Of a stretch of DNA of 64,000 bases, positions 31,797-42,300 are shown in pieces. This DNA is from Entoloma clypeatum (Eukaryota > Basidiomycota > Agaricomycetes > Agaricales > Entolomataceae): positions 2,046,001 through 2,110,000 of the forward strand of contig OY751491.1 in NCBI GenBank assembly GCA_963565915.1, read 5' to 3'. The position numbers were made by a program, and so were the translations under genes. The notes beneath the pieces were generated by a model, which saw only the letters and a program-made list of their open reading frames with translations, had not been told where the DNA came from and did no database searches. Every line of letters starts with the position of its first letter. Position 1 is the first letter of the stretch.

Positions 31797-33653
31797 TCAG
31801 AGAGATCCGTGGGTTCCTCCCCGCCGGAAAGGGGGCATGGTTTGTCTGATTAGTTCGTTGTTCAAGTCATTCAAACCTCGTTCCTGTATATAGGGGGCCA
31901 TTATCTCCGCGTGAGCTCTGAGATAGAGCGTGAAAGCGTCGCTAGCCCATCTACCCTTGATTTTCAAGCCTTCGAAAGGGAGTCCTCGGAGGAGATGTTC
32001 GAGGGTGGACCCGATCCTGATGCTGTGACCCTGTAAGGGTTCCAGCGCTGCATCCTTCAAAACGGCGTTGACGCGGGAGAGAAAGAACCTCCGCGATAAT
32101 GGGCGATGTGATCTGCCATGCCTGTATGCAAAAAGGGGTGCCGTGCCGGGGGGGTTGTTAATCGCAAAATGGATCTGTAGCGCGGCCAGAGGGTCAGTAT
32201 CAGTGTCGGGGTGAGGGGCCCAGTATACGTCTTCTCCGTCGTGGGCCATCTTGGTGCGTGGGATGTGGAAAGTCCAGACGTGATTGCCATGTTGGTCAGT
32301 GATTTCTCTGACATCTCTTCGTGCAATGTTGACCAATGGGTCGAACTTCTCTATGTTCTGGACGGTGAATTCACCGAGCCGAGCTGTCGCCCAGAAGGTG
32401 GTCGTGAGGCACGCCCAGACCGCCGCATCGGATGGAGTTGAGAAATCGAAAAAGGGTTTAATGGCGGAGATGGTGGTGAGATGTAGAGGGGGACGTTTGG
32501 CTCTCTTGGCGTCCGGTGGAGTGAGGTTCAATGCGCCTCTAAGTAGCGCGTCCATCGTGGGTTTGTGTGGGTTGTATTCATGTCCATGAATGATGTGCCA
32601 TGCTCGGATTCCAGCAAGATAGCCCGTGATAGTGGATTGGGCGTATACACCTGCCAAGGCGGCTGCGAAGATCTCCAAGAGTTCCCGAGGTGCTGGCGCC
32701 CTGTCGATCTCTGGGATGTCCGCATGGTCGCAGAACATGTGAAAGGCTGCGAGACCTGTACTGTAAGACGCTACCATATTCGGGGCCCATGCGTCTCTCA
32801 GGACTGACTGGACGCGATCGATCATTGCCTGGGTGATTGGGAGAGCCCTTCCTTCTCTGTCAAGAGGGTGTCGGGAGGTTACAGGTCGCCATGTGTGTAG
32901 CCTATCCGCGGCAGCACAAGGGGGACGAAGGGTGGAGGAGGAGGGGGTGGCTGATGGGTTCGAGAGTGCGATTGAGGTGATTGGAGGGATTGTAGGGGTT
33001 GTCGTGGCTGGGTCAGTATTCTCCCTCGGGAAGAAGTTCGGGCCGAGTCCCACATTCGCCAGCGCTGCCGCCATCTTTGGTAGCTTGATGGATGAGTAAT
33101 TCCTCGAATTGTTGAGAGTGGTGGAAACTCCCTGCGTCGGAGCGGTGAAGTTGGGGGGGAGGTTTCGGCGAGGCTGAGCAGGAAACGGATCGCATGCCGC
33201 TCCGAAAATCCGTGATATCTGAGACGGAGCTTGAGAGGGAGGGGTCGATAGGGACGGGTGGGAGGAGATTTGCAACTGGGGGGTAGATCCCGCGTGAGGG
33301 TCCATCTGCCGGGTTGTGCTCTGATGGGACGTAGGCGGTAAGTATCGAGACTCCCAGATCTCCTGTAAATTGATGTATTCGTCTGAAGATGGTGTTGACT
33401 TCCTGGTTTCTACTACGCCCCCTCCACCAGCCTTCGACGACCCCCTGGTTGTCGCCGTACACCCGGAAAGTCTTGATGGTTGGGTGTCGATGGGTGACTG
33501 CATGGACGAGGAATTCGAAGCCGATGGCCTCTGCCCATGTGATGTCTCTGCCGTCTCGTTTCCAATCGATAGCCAGATCCCAAGCTCGCCATGCGGGTCC
33601 GACGGTGACCGCGATCCCAACGGACGAACTGGCGTCAGAGTAAGCTTGGACAT
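31797..33653 (-). CDS. Ngaro tyrosine recombinase
   Basis: The open frame is 618 codons, but its first 210 overlap the RNase H frame, so the true product probably begins later. A phage-integrase type fold follows: N-terminal SAM-like part (SYSTGLAAFHMFCDHADI, about 32750), catalytic Arg in TARLGEF (about 32370), HSIRIGS giving H-x-x-R (about 32015), and KGRWASDAFTLYLRAH with the nucleophilic tyrosine (about 31925). This enzyme replaces a DDE integrase and inserts a circular cDNA by strand exchange, which explains the lack of target duplication. No stop or missing catalytic residue seen. Confidence 0.88.
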   Translation of the reverse strand: MSKLTLTPVRPLGSRSPSDPHGELGIWLSIGNETAETSHGQRPSASNSSSMQSPIDTQPSRLSGCTATTRGSSKAGGGGVVETRKSTPSSDEYINLQEIWESRYLPPTSHQSTTRQMDPHAGSTPQLQISSHPSLSTPPSQAPSQISRIFGAACDPFPAQPRRNLPPNFTAPTQGVSTTLNNSRNYSSIKLPKMAAALANVGLGPNFFPRENTDPATTTPTIPPITSIALSNPSATPSSSTLRPPCAAADRLHTWRPVTSRHPLDREGRALPITQAMIDRVQSVLRDAWAPNMVASYSTGLAAFHMFCDHADIPEIDRAPAPRELLEIFAAALAGVYAQSTITGYLAGIRAWHIIHGHEYNPHKPTMDALLRGALNLTPPDAKRAKRPPLHLTTISAIKPFFDFSTPSDAAVWACLTTTFWATARLGEFTVQNIEKFDPLVNIARRDVREITDQHGNHVWTFHIPRTKMAHDGEDVYWAPHPDTDTDPLAALQIHFAINNPPGTAPLFAYRHGRSHRPLSRRFFLSRVNAVLKDAALEPLQGHSIRIGSTLEHLLRGLPFEGLKIKGRWASDAFTLYLRAHAEIMAPYIQERGLNDLNNELIRQTMPPFRRGGTHGSL

Positions 33654-34890
33654 CGAAGACTTCCGTGGGTGCGGGAGTGGGTCTGGGTGGTGGGATCGAA
33701 GAGAGGATGGCCTGCCACCAATCCAGGTCGTGTCTTACGGAACGGGGTGGGGTGCGAGGCATGAATGGCTGATCGTGGAAGACCGGAAACATGCTTTCCA
33801 GACTGGTGAGGTAGGCGCGACCCTGAGGGAGGACGTAAGTGGCATGGAGCAACTTACCATATAGTCCTTCTAGCTCGTTCAATGTGTGAGTGCGCTGTGA
33901 GGTCCAGTCTGCGATGGCCATGAGGTACTTCTTCCGTTTCTTCTCTGTGAGTTTGACCGTGTGCGTGTCAAGGTCCCAGTGAAAACCTATGAATGTGTTC
34001 GATGATGTGAAGGCTGCATCTTTCGCGTGTTGCCAAGGAATGCCAAGCCAATCGGATATGTCATTGATGTCTCGCATGGTGTATGCGTGTATCTGTCCAG
34101 GGTCTCGGGCTTCAAAGTTCCGGAGCGAAAAACGCATGTCTTCATGCCATTCCTCGATCTGTCCATTGGGCCATGTCCTCCCGGGAAACCACAGCCGACC
34201 TCCTTCTTGCTTTTGCCCTCCGTTGTCGATGATGGTTTCCCTCACCTCCTTGCGTAGCTTGTTGTGGTTCTCGATGTGATCGCGAGGGAGTCGGAGGAAA
34301 AGGTAATCATCGACCCATTTAGTGATGGGTCCGATCCCTTGGGCTCTCATTAAGTCTGCCCCTGCGTCTCCTATGATCCCATGAACCCCTGCCGAGGAGG
34401 TGAGTCCGAAACAACAGCAGGTGTCAATCGCGAACTGATCGGCCTCGGAGAGCCGTACGACAAGTCCCGGCCATTGGGATGCCGTGATCGGGATGGTGCG
34501 GTATGCTTCTGCCACATCCCTGACCGCGGCTTGCGTGCCTGGTGGGAGGGTCGACACGATGGTGCAGACCGTGCTGAATGTTCCCCACGAACAAGGGAAA
34601 AGGGCCGCGTCTATGGCTGAATTCACTGAGGTGAAGGGGGGCTGATGGCGTGGAAATGACAAATTCTGGATGATCCTGAATTTCCCCGGTTGCCCAGGTT
34701 TGGGAATGATCGAGATGGGTGAGGTCTGAAAAGGTCCTAATTCTGACTCTACCTGTGCCTGGGTGAAAGGACCTAAGTAACGTCCTTTGGTGAATTCTGT
34801 ATTAATCATGTCTGTAAATAGTTCGAGGTGGGTAGATAATGATGTGTGGTTGGGTGGTGTGAAGGTGCGTACGATGGGTGGTATGCCCAC
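33013..34890 (-). CDS. Ngaro reverse transcriptase and RNase H
   Basis: RT at about 34800-33900: SIIPKPGQPGKFRIIQNLS, RDVAEAYRTIPI, FGLTSSAG and the catalytic TKWVDDYLFLR (VDD at about 34310). A connection domain follows, then RNase H: YSDASSSVG (about 33630), WAEAIGFE (33530), VYGDNQGVV (33460) and NPADGPSRG (33320), supplying D, E, D, D. The frame is uninterrupted and overlaps the recombinase frame by 641 bp. The start is uncertain; in-frame sequence extends upstream. Confidence 0.88.
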   Translation of the reverse strand: MGIPPIVRTFTPPNHTSLSTHLELFTDMINTEFTKGRYLGPFTQAQVESELGPFQTSPISIIPKPGQPGKFRIIQNLSFPRHQPPFTSVNSAIDAALFPCSWGTFSTVCTIVSTLPPGTQAAVRDVAEAYRTIPITASQWPGLVVRLSEADQFAIDTCCCFGLTSSAGVHGIIGDAGADLMRAQGIGPITKWVDDYLFLRLPRDHIENHNKLRKEVRETIIDNGGQKQEGGRLWFPGRTWPNGQIEEWHEDMRFSLRNFEARDPGQIHAYTMRDINDISDWLGIPWQHAKDAAFTSSNTFIGFHWDLDTHTVKLTEKKRKKYLMAIADWTSQRTHTLNELEGLYGKLLHATYVLPQGRAYLTSLESMFPVFHDQPFMPRTPPRSVRHDLDWWQAILSSIPPPRPTPAPTEVFDVQAYSDASSSVGIAVTVGPAWRAWDLAIDWKRDGRDITWAEAIGFEFLVHAVTHRHPTIKTFRVYGDNQGVVEGWWRGRSRNQEVNTIFRRIHQFTGDLGVSILTAYVPSEHNPADGPSRGIYPPVANLLPPVPIDPSLSSSVSDITDFRSGMRSVSCSASPKPPPQLHRSDAGSFHHSQQFEELLIHQATKDGGSAGECGTRPELLPEGEY

Positions 34891-34996
34891 ATCAAAACCG
34901 AAAATCAGGCTGGTTGGGATAGTAGGGTACCTAGAGATGAGACCACTATCTACAAGGCTCTGACGCCATTGGTCAGCTATGTACGGTGTGACAGCC

Positions 34997-35401
34997 TCAT
35001 TTCGACGTGGTGCTAGGTTGAGTGAGTGAACAAGACTGGGCCCCGTGGTTGGATGCCCCGCAGCCTGAGCACTCGTGCTTGGCGTTCTTGTGATTGAGCT
35101 GACACCCTTTTGGCCGCTGCCAATCGATGCAGAGAGACTGACTGTTGGGATTGATGAGTTGTCCCCCCTTCTCGCGAGTGCATCTCGCTCGCTTACCGTC
35201 CCAGAAAGTTGGGGAGTCGCAAGTTTTGATGTCGTGGGGATGACGGCCTAAGCAAAGGGTGCAGGCGGAAAGGATGCGTGCGGATTTGTCGCCCTTGCAT
35301 GATGTGAGGTGATACGCGCGCGAGGGGGAAGCGGAGCGTGAGCGAGCCCTTCTGGCCCGATGATCGGGGGAGGAGGATCGTCCTCGGGAATGGGGGTGCA
35401 T
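34997..35401 (-). CDS. Ngaro Cys/His-rich nucleocapsid-like ORF
   Basis: The 134-codon frame has an Arg/Ser-rich start (SRGRSSSPDHRARRARSRS) and a cluster of cysteines: CTLCLGRHPHDIKTC, then CSGCGASNHGAQSC, the last being C-x2-C-x4-H-x4-C, a zinc knuckle. It probably joins the gag frame upstream by an intron or frameshift, since 35402-35900 has no matching continuous frame and contains a long G-run (35761-35776). Confidence 0.72.
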   Translation of the reverse strand: MHPHSRGRSSSPDHRARRARSRSASPSRAYHLTSCKGDKSARILSACTLCLGRHPHDIKTCDSPTFWDGKRARCTREKGGQLINPNSQSLCIDWQRPKGCQLNHKNAKHECSGCGASNHGAQSCSLTQPSTTSK

Positions 35402-35900
35402 GTTGGAGCGACCTCGCTTATGGGTGTGGTAGGTGTTCGCCTAGAAAAAAGGGAGGAGGTCGTATATATAGGTCGGGGCACATGGGCGAGACACATGTCG
35501 GACCGGGAAGGGAATACAACATATAGGGGTGTGTCAGGACGGGGCGTGAAACATGTTGGACATGGGGTATGCATGTGTCAGGGGGGGAGTGCGTGAGACG
35601 TGTCAGGAAGGGTAAGGCATGAGGATCGCGCATGCATCAGGGAGGATGTCCGCAAGTCGTGTCATGGTGATGAGGGGTGGGACATGCAGGTCGCGCATGT
35701 GTCAGGGTGGAAGTAAATGATGGCCGCGTTGAAAGAAGTGTGTCGGCGGAAAAAACGAGTGGGGGGGGGGGGGGGGAGGTGGGAATGTTGAGTCATGGAG
35801 GCGTGCATCGGTGGGGGGGGGTGGACACGTACCGTGGGTCTGTCATACCGTTCTGCCCGTAATCTGTCCTCAATTTCTTGAAAACGGCCCCTACTAAACT

Positions 35901-36617
35901 CTATGGGATTGAAGATGTTCCGAGAGTGTCAAACCAGGCTTTCCGTACGGTGGCTTGGTACTCAATGAGGGCGCGATCAGATCTGTAGAGCCTGTGTGAA
36001 CGCTCAATGTCCAATCCGGTGAAAAATTTTGCCATAGCGATGTAGTGCGATGGGGGCCAATCTTCCTCCTTCATGGTGTTCACGAAAACCTTGGAGGCGT
36101 AGTTTACCTGGTCCCAGGTGAGCCGGGAGTCGGGGCAGGCGTTTCGCGATGCCTTCGTGGTGGAAACTGGTCGGAGCTGGATGGAGTTAGCGTCGTCGCT
36201 GACGATGCCGAATGTGTCTTTGGTGGTGGAAGTGGTGGGCATGGCCGCTTCGAGACACCCGTCCTGTGTGAAGTACCATAGTTCTACCCACTCCCGTTTG
36301 CGTAGCTTGGCGCGAGCGAAGTCCGATGGACTAACGGTTTCTCGGGGGGGAATAGGAACGTCGTCGGGGAAGCTGATTTTGTGGTCTTGGGTAACGGGAT
36401 CGGCTGCGGGGGTGTCTTGTCGCTGGGGGGTCCTGTTTGCTTGTTCTACAACCCACGCGAGGTGACGCAGCTGCCTGGTTGCGGTCCAGGCGATGCGGAG
36501 GCTCCCTATGATGGCAGCTGGAGCCACTCCGGCGTCGACTAGAAGCTGCCTTGACGGAGCGAAGGTCTCGCTCTCGAAGTCTGGCTCAATTTCGTTGAGT
36601 GGATCTGCCGGGTCCAT
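35901..36617 (-). CDS. Ngaro gag-like ORF
   Basis: 238 codons, ATG at 36617, TAG at 35901. Composition is acidic at the start, with WTATRQLRHLAWVVEQAN, REWVELWYFTQDG, LTWDQVNYASKVFVNTMKEEDW and HYIAMAKFFTGLDIER. This is the first ORF after A1, the gag position in DIRS-type elements. No sequence motif alone proves it. Confidence 0.7.
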   Translation of the reverse strand: MDPADPLNEIEPDFESETFAPSRQLLVDAGVAPAAIIGSLRIAWTATRQLRHLAWVVEQANRTPQRQDTPAADPVTQDHKISFPDDVPIPPRETVSPSDFARAKLRKREWVELWYFTQDGCLEAAMPTTSTTKDTFGIVSDDANSIQLRPVSTTKASRNACPDSRLTWDQVNYASKVFVNTMKEEDWPPSHYIAMAKFFTGLDIERSHRLYRSDRALIEYQATVRKAWFDTLGTSSIP

Positions 36618-36712
36618 CTATATATGGGAAAAAAGGAGTGACGAGGACGACTAGTCCTGAGGAATGAAGGGGGGGAAAGAAAGAAAGCGTACGAAAGGAA
36701 AGTAAATGAAAC

Positions 36713-36854
36713 GTCGAAAACGAGGCGAGGAGCTTATGAGCTCGCTCGCGAGAGGAGCATGGATGCGGTGAGGACAGAGCCGATACCCGCATCCACGTGA
36801 CGCTGCCAAAGAAAAAATTCAAACGCGCTCGTGCCTCGCTTGCTTGATACTCAC
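36713..36854 (-). repeat. Ngaro A1 repeat (5' terminus)
   Basis: 142 bp, two differences from A2. The final AC (36853-36854) is shared with the target. Confidence 0.9.
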
Positions 36855-37760
36855 ATTTAATCCAGATTCTTGAAGAATTTTGCCCATTGACATGAGGCGA
36901 GTGGAAAGCTCCAGGATGTGTAGAACTGGATAAAGCCGAGTCGTTAGACTTCTTGGCTTTCCTTGACGTGATGGTATCATGTGAGTGATACACGTGGTCC
37001 CTCTTCCTTTTATAGAGATCTTTGCTTTGCCCGCAGTTTGGGCAGTACAGACAGATTTCTCTTCTTCATATGTTGCAAAGTCACTCATCTCTGCGGTGAA
37101 GTGCATACTAGCGCTGGAATCCATGATCCACTCAGCATTATTAGTATCTTTGGATTTGTTCTTACATTTTGAACATGAGGCAAAATGATCATATATTTCC
37201 TCCATGAAGGAGGCAGTGATTTAAGATAACTACAACCCGGTTCTAGTGACTCATCATGAATCTGGGTGTGTTCTTCTGTCATTGTGTGCTCATGTGAAAC
37301 TTGTGAAAGAACGTACCTCGGGTCATCGCATGACGATCCTCCGAAAAGCTCATCATCAACTTCATCCGCCCAACTGAAACACGTCCGCTTGGACGGTCCA
37401 GGTTCATCTTTGTCATACTCGTATTCCTCATCAAAGTCCATCACCATATCGGTATCATAATCTTGGTGTTCCATCAGAAACAGGGAAGCTTCATCCATTA
37501 CCTCATTATCAAGGGTCGAACATATCCCCAGAATGTCTTCGGGGTATATGACGTTATTGATGCTTTAGAGGGTCTGGGACGTTCCCACAATACCAAGAGA
37601 TGTGACAACATCACGAACGGCCTGCATCTCAGGGTACATTGATGGTTCATTAACCGGAGCACCTGTGAAACGCTGCGCAGATGTGTTTGTCATGTGATCG
37701 AGAAGCTCTCTTGCACCTGTAGTCATGATATGTTCAGCGGGACTAGATGTCAACTGCGAT
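36855..37760 (-). pseudogene. Copia relic C1, gag end and protease (right of Ngaro)
   Basis: Frames at 36855-37205 and 37085-37498 read an acidic gag region (FDEEYEYDKDEPG), then AEWIMDSSASMHFTAEM, a Copia protease site with DSG changed to DSS. It continues LSTRLMSMGKILQESGLN up to the Ngaro insertion. Upstream frames (37565-37753) carry GARELLDHMTNTSAQRF. Several stops. Confidence 0.8.
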
Positions 37761-38697
37761 TTGAGAGGTGTTTAAGGACAAATAAATAGATGTAAGCCTC
37801 CATCTACATCTTCTGTTCTGCTTCTATCATTGTCCCAGGCTTTACTATGCATGATAAATGCTGATCTCCAAACAGCCCATGACATTCACAACTCCACCTG
37901 GTTCAACATGCCATTTACAAAAGTTCTCATCTGGAGGCATTGTTACTGGCCATATTCCTGTGTCATCTCAGCTTTTCTTGATGACAATTCAAAAATTTCT
38001 GAGCTAGTATCTTTCTTTGGTGTTGCAAAGGATAGTCTGCATCTCAGTGAGGAAGAAGAAACATGTGGACCATTCACAACTATCACTGGAGAAAAGCTCA
38101 ATGGTAATGAAAGGGGAAGTCACTCTTGACAAACTGGCAGACATAGAGAAATGGTCATTTGAAGAGTTCAATTGCCAACAAGGCACTACATCATTGATTT
38201 CTCACTTTGTTCAGCTTATGAGATTCCTCTCTCTGAGTTTCGATAGAGTCCTGGGCACCATATATATACTGTATATATATATTTTTTGGTCAACAATTTA
38301 TATAGTGGTATACTAGGGGTACAGTCTGCTTGACATAGAGTTAACTACATCGATCTGAGGATCTATATATGCAAGAAGAGTTGTGTGCTTTCAGGCCTAG
38401 GCCCAACTACCAGAGTTATTGTTGCATGCCCATGACTAACAACCAGCTTGACCCTAGAGGTCGATCATCAGATCTCGCCATTGTTCTATGAAAGTTATTT
38501 ATAGCAAGACCTGATCTGACACCCAGGAGAGTCTGACTGGGGGAGGTGACCTGATGAGCAACCCAGCTGAGACTGGTATCTTGCAACCGTCCCTCAGCAT
38601 CACTCTTGGCATGTTATTGCCCTAATATCTTCTCTTACCGATGTCTCTAATCACTGGGTCATCACTTAAGGCATTACCATTCATCCAGAGGACAATC
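37761..38697. other. Unrecognised fragments left of G3
   Basis: A plus-strand frame (37830-38129) reads CWPYSCVISAFLDD and LSEEEETCGPFTTITGEKLN, protein-like but not recognised and ended by stops; it may be a piece of another mobile element inserted in C1. On the minus strand just left of 38697, IVLWMNGNALSDD continues the C1 gag frame. Low-complexity TATATA lies at 38262-38290. Confidence 0.4.
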
Positions 38698-38988
38698 TGT
38701 TACGGACTCTATGGTATGAGGACCACGTCATATCTTTTACTTATCGGCCCGACTCGGTGCCCTCTTACGAACTTACTATGTCTAATGCCTACTTTCGCAA
38801 CCTTCGATTCCCATCTGACTCATTACATTACTTCGTCATCCCCTTTAGTATACTTCGCTCCCGTGCTGACTTGCTTTCCGCAGTCAGCTTACTCACTGTA
38901 CATAGCCTTCCGCAGTCGCCTTACTCATGCGCACTGCCTTCCGCAGTACTGACTTATCCGCTACCGCCTATAGTCAGTACCTATATAA
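38698..38988 (+). repeat. G3 5' LTR, U3 part
   Basis: TGTTACGG up to the sequence CTATATAA where Copia C2 is inserted; the R-U5 part resumes at 44777-44891. Confidence 0.9.
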
Positions 38989-39299
38989 TGTTGAAGTTCC
39001 ACCTGGGCGCTAGCCACAGGTGTACTGAGCAACACGGCTACAGTGGAATTACTCTACGATACCGCTATAGTCACTTACATGGTTTGGAGGGGGGTAAGGC
39101 TGGTGAGAGCGGTTGAGGCTGGTGAGAGCGATGGAGCTGGTTAAGAGTCAAGAGACAACTTGTTGATATTGACAGTTTCCTGGTCTTATATACCGTACTA
39201 CTGTTTGTACCAACCAAACAAGTATGTAATGAAGATATGTAAAGGTCACGTGATGTAATCTAATCTAATCTAATCTACGTGATGGGAAAAGTTTCAACA
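38989..39299 (-). repeat. C2 3' LTR, 311 bp
   Basis: TGTTGAAG to TTTCAACA, with four TAATC units (39257-39277) and a minus-strand TATATAAG. The C-run at 39300-39306 is the complement of a G-rich polypurine tract next to the LTR. Confidence 0.95.
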
Positions 39300-39374
39300 C
39301 CCCCCCATATTTAGTACATACTTCTAAATACATCTTACTTTTTCCCACATATATATAGGTACTTTTTGTTTCGC

Positions 39375-42300
39375 CTAGTTCTTTATCAGTCCGAAGTACG
39401 GGATAAACTTGGAAAAGAGGATTTTCCCCAGATTCTTAGTCAAAAGGTCTGCAGGGTTATTCACTCCTTCGATGAATTCGACCGTAATAATTCCTTCGGA
39501 GACTTTTTCTCTGACGAAGTGGAATCGCACGTCAATGTGCTTGGATCGCTTCTCAGTTACAGGGTTGGATGCGATAAAGACGGAGCCGTTGTTATCTCCG
39601 TAGATCGGTACTGATCCGATCTGCATTCCAAGTTCGGCAAGCATGCTTCTCAGCCATGTTGCTGCGCGACTGCAATCTGATAACGCCATGTACTCTGCTT
39701 CTGTGGAAGAGAGGGCGATGGTCTTTTGCGCCGATGATACCCATGTTATCGCTCCAGACGCCAGTGATATGAAGAAGCCGGTGGTAGACCTCCTCGTGTT
39801 TTCATCTGATGCCCAGTCGGAGTCTGTGAATGCATAGATCCCTTTCCCTGAGTCCCCATCATACATGATCGCGTAATTTTTCGTTGCCTTCAAATATCTG
39901 CAAATATCCCTAGCCACCTCTAAATGGCGTCTGGTGGGATTTGCGGAAAATTGGGACATTTTGATTACAGCGAAGCAGATGTCAGGCCTCGTTCCAATCA
40001 TCAGATATAGGAGTGATCCGATGACGGATTGGTACTTAGATCGGAGTTCCGCATTGGGTTCATCTTCGGACGCCATGGGTTTGTAGCCCGTAGGGAGTGG
40101 GGTATGGGTGGCATTAGATTCGCTCATCCCCATGCGTGCCAGAATTTTCTCAAGGTAAGGTACTTGATCAATGAAGATCCTCTTCCCACGTTGCCTTATT
40201 TGGATTGAGAGAAATTCCTTTGGTTCCCCATCGGGCACTAGGTGACCTAGGTCCCTACATTCCCATGTTGTCATGAAGGCCTTCTTCTTTTCTAGCGTAT
40301 ATTCCCGGTTTGTGCCGAGAAAAGCAGAGTCGTCGACATAGATGACGGCAATTACAATTTCCCCGTTGGTACTTTTGTGAATGAATACTCCCGCATCGGA
40401 GTGAAGCCGGACAAAGCCGAGCTTTTTCATGGAGGAATCAAGTTCCCTCCACCAGGCTAATGCGGCCTGCTTAAGTCCATATAGAGCTTTGAATAGTTGG
40501 TACACGAGGTGTTCTTTCCCTTTTACTATGTAGCCCTCAGGCTGTCGCATATAGATGACTTCACGGAGCGTTCCATAGAGGAAGGCTGATGAGACGTCCA
40601 ATAGAGTCATGAACCACCCTTCAAGGGCTGTCAATGCCAGTATTAGCCGGACGGTTTCATATCTTACGACTGGTGAGAAGATCTGATCAAAGTCGATCCC
40701 TTCTACCTGTGAGAAGCCTTTTGCGACGAGGCGCGCTTTCAGACGCCCGTCGGACTTTTCGTTGTAGACCCATTTATTCCTTAGAGCTTTCCTCCCTGCA
40801 GGCAGGGGTACTAGCTCCGTGATCACCCCGCGGCGTTTGAGCATGTCTAGCTCTTTACGTTCAGCCGCATACCAGTCTTCTTTATTTGGAAGAGGGTATA
40901 TGTCTTTATGGGACATGTCGACAATGCCAACTTTGACTGATATTGCCTCCATCAGGAGGTCATTCATCCATGCCGTTTGACCGCCCAGTCTCCGTCTTCG
41001 ATCTAATTTTTCAAGATCAGACGCTGGAGTGTCTTCCCCATAGATGCTTCCTGGCATCTTCCGAACTCGTCGTTCCCTGATCGGTCGATCTGGTACTTGC
41101 TCGGGTTCCGGAGTGGGTACTCGCGGTTCGTCATCAGGCTCACTGGCAGGCAAATCGTTGTCTGATTCAGGTTGATCCTGTTCAATGGGAACTGAGTCCT
41201 GAGGTGTTTCGTTGTGACTTTCATCGTCGTTGCTGCCAGGGATGAGATCCTCAAACTCATCAGCCGGCTCTGGGTTTTCCATTTCTGGATGGTTTTCTGG
41301 CAAAGGGTCGATGTGGCATCTAGGGTACTTGCTTTCATCAAAGATAGCTTTCCCACCCATGAAAATCGTGTTGGTCTCAGGATCCATGAAGCGGTATCCT
41401 TTGACCCCTGGTTTTGATCCGAGATAAATCATCAATCGAGATCTTGACTCCAGGGAGTTTCTGCGTTTTTCTTTTGGGATATATACATATGCTTGGCATC
41501 CGAAGACTCTGACGCTGGACATGTCGGGGATCTCATTGGTCACCCTGGAATAAGGGGTTTTCCATTCAAGACGCCGCATGGGGGTTCTGTTGTATAGAAA
41601 TGCTGCATGTTCCAAACAGAATTCCCACCACATCGGCGGTAGACATGCGTCGAAACGCAATGCCTGAGATTTTTCCCACAGAGTTCGATTTATCCGTTCT
41701 GCTCTACCATTCTGCTGATGCTGATATGGGAGTGTGACGTCGATCAGAATTCCATGATCGGCAAGTACATCCTTGTATTCGTTGAATTCTCCACCTCCAT
41801 CAACCCGCCATTTTTTAGGGGTGGCGGCGAATTGATTCTGGATCATCGCAAGGAATTGTTTCAGCGCCGTGATGGCGCCTGACTTCTTCCTAAGCAAGAC
41901 GACCCAGACATGGGAAGAAAAATCATCCAAGAAGGTAAGGAAATATTTGTACTTGTGGTACGATGCCGTGGATATCTGTTTCAAGTCCGAATGGATCAAA
42001 TCAAAGGGTTTGACAGCCCTTGTCACCGAGTTAGGATAAGATTGATTCGGCATTTTCCCTTTTAGACACCCCGTGCAGCTTTCCTGTGATTTCTCACGTA
42101 CTAACGTTTTGGGTACTCCTTTGGTACTGGTGGGAATCTTATTGAGCGCCTGGTCATTTGGGTGGCCAAGGCGTTTATGCCAGGTTTCAACAGTGATTTC
42201 GCTAGAGATCGCGTGGATTTGGTCGTAGCGTATTTCAGTGTCTAACCAATAAATGGTTTGTCCGATGAAATGAGGCGAAAACTGTATTTTGTTCAGCCCT

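Larger units (their letters stand above)
31126..36852 (-). mobile_element. Ngaro/DIRS-like tyrosine-recombinase retrotransposon, complete ends
   Basis: Minus-strand order: A1 repeat, gag, zinc-knuckle ORF, RT-RNase H, tyrosine recombinase, then B1, A2, B2 repeats, the split direct repeat arrangement of Ngaro-type DIRS elements. A2 and B1 share the bases AC, and both outer ends also meet at AC. Taking the element as 31126-36852 (5727 bp), the flanks rejoin as CAGTG-AC-ATTTAA and restore the Copia reading frame, without target duplication. Very few differences between repeat copies (1 in 186, 2 in 142 by eye) suggest a young insertion. Confidence 0.9.

Noticed and set aside
33370..33864. 164-codon plus-strand frame
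   Set aside because: Antisense shadow of the Ngaro RNase H and recombinase frames.
35761..35776. Long G-run as a programmed frameshift site in the Ngaro gag
   Set aside because: It lies outside both recognised frames (35401 and 35901), so no frame change is supported there; more likely a simple tract or assembly-sensitive site.
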